From an uncultured Lachnospiraceae bacterium (GTDB taxonomy: Bacteria; Bacillota; Clostridia; Lachnospirales; Lachnospiraceae): a stretch of DNA of 6,290 nt. Location: assembly GCA_934352055.1 (NCBI GenBank), contig CAKRJY010000030.1, positions 1 to 6,290 of the forward strand, written 5' to 3'. Made by a program: the position numbers and the translations under genes. The notes under the pieces were generated by a model. The model did no database searches and was not told where the DNA came from. It worked only from the letters and a program-made list of their open reading frames with translations. This document shows positions 5,976-6,290 of the stretch, one piece after another (position 1 is the first letter of the stretch; every line of letters begins with the position of its first letter).

Positions 5976-6208
5976 ACGTTTTCCGGAAGCAGCATCCGGT
6001 CATCAATATAGTAGTCGCAGGATATCTTGCGGCTGTTGTGTCCGTAGAATTCTATGATTTCCGGAAGGTTGTCATTGCGTTTCCATTCCTGGAGATATTC
6101 AATCAGTGCCTGGTTGGGCTGGCCCAGCTCCGGCCATTTGCTGTAGCAGAGAGTGCCATCAAAATCAACAGCGATTGTCTGGAAATCTAACATTTTTTTA
6201 TTATTCAT
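5966..6208 (-). pseudogene. HAD-like phosphatase, small phage-type, with an internal deletion
   Basis: The 80-residue frame begins with a clear HAD motif I, IAVDFDGTLCYSKWPELG (DFDGT at 15-19), and ends with the family's late segment NLPEIIEFYGHNSRKI then YIDDR (67-71), which supplies the second acidic pair. Small HAD proteins of this type, common in phages and mobile elements, are usually about 115-130 residues. They carry roughly 35 residues between these parts, including motif II (an LWT/S-type strand) and an alpha-helix. Here EWKRN (41-45) runs straight into DNLPE, so motif II is gone while the frame is kept. Activity is unlikely. There is no good ribosome site before ATG 6208, but an upstream frame ends across the start (ATGAATAA), so translation by coupling is plausible; an internal ATG at 6193 is an alternative. 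It could still be expressed as a short protein. Confidence 0.65.
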
Positions 6209-6290
6209 TCAGATCACGTATAATCCAATTATCCTCTTTTGAGGGTAATGGATTATTCTCCTTTCTCCCAATCTCTTGGGTTTTATTGAA
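6201..6290 (-). CDS. C-terminal end of an upstream gene (partial, unidentified)
   Basis: From the right edge the minus strand is open for 29 codons, ending RKENNPLPSKEDNWIIRDLNE, with stop TAA at 6201-6203. The stop overlaps the ATG of the HAD-like gene by 8 nt, an arrangement typical of co-translated neighbours. That makes it more likely to be real than its length alone would. I do not recognise the family. A long hairpin lies inside it, so the frame could be accidental. Confidence 0.4.
   Translation of the reverse strand, partial: FNKTQEIGRKENNPLPSKEDNWIIRDLNE
6221..6255. repeat. Near-perfect inverted repeat / hairpin
   Basis: TAATCCAATTATCCTC (6221-6236) and GAGGGTAATGGATTA (6241-6255) pair over 15 positions with one bulged base and one G-T pair, around a TTTT loop. 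No T-tract follows on either strand, so it does not look like a terminator. It could be an mRNA structure between coupled genes, a protein site, or a small repeat-element end. Confidence 0.5.

Noticed and set aside
5879..6190. A 103-codon plus-strand open frame after the chemoreceptor.
   Set aside because: It is antisense to the HAD-like frame, which has real motifs (DFDGT, YIDDR). It runs through the terminator hairpin and has no homology-like features.
6267..6287. Possible plus-strand terminator: CCCAA-TCTC-TTGGG followed by TTTTATT.
   Set aside because: The stem is only 5 bp with no plus-strand gene ending nearby, and it lies inside the possible minus-strand coding end. Probably chance.

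Overview
The window looks like a piece of a gut-type Firmicutes (Clostridia, probably Lachnospiraceae or Ruminococcaceae) chromosome. Supporting signs are the Gram-positive style ribosome-binding sites, a secreted beta-helix protein with Cys/His-rich repeats of the kind common in those families, a Clostridia-style methyl-accepting chemotaxis protein (MCP), and IS3 and ISL3 transposases resembling those of gut Clostridia. No species can be named from sequence alone. Base composition is mosaic: the left 2.7 kb is clearly GC-richer than the MCP half.

Layout. Positions 1-1787 (minus strand) hold one uninterrupted 595-codon reading frame that leaves the window at its left edge. It encodes a signal peptide, a beta-helix repeat region and a Cys/His-rich module. 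Positions 1788-1929 are a divergent regulatory region. Positions 1930-2739 (plus) encode a MerR-family regulator with a GyrI-like effector domain. Positions about 2736-4340 are an insertion-sequence scar: a 3'-truncated IS3-family element (intact orfA, only a stub of orfB) has inserted into an ISL3-family transposase gene. That ISL3 gene is itself broken by a frameshift, a nonsense codon and loss of both ends. Positions 4444-5862 (plus) encode an MCP with a very small extracellular domain. A strong hairpin at 5942-5975 separates it from a convergent minus-strand cluster: a HAD-like phosphatase with an apparent internal deletion (5966-6208), preceded by and overlapping the C-terminal end of another possible gene (6201-6290).

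The most interesting functional reading is at the left. The leftward surface-protein gene appears to have a MerR-type promoter, with -35 and -10 hexamers 19 bp apart around a perfect 6+6 bp dyad. The divergent merR-like gene has a consensus sigma-A promoter overlapping it. This suggests a self-contained switch in which a small-molecule-responsive MerR regulator controls a secreted repeat protein. The rest reads as ordinary mobile-element turnover next to a chemoreceptor and a decaying accessory cluster. I see no CRISPR array, tRNA or rRNA, and no clearly new defence or biosynthetic system.
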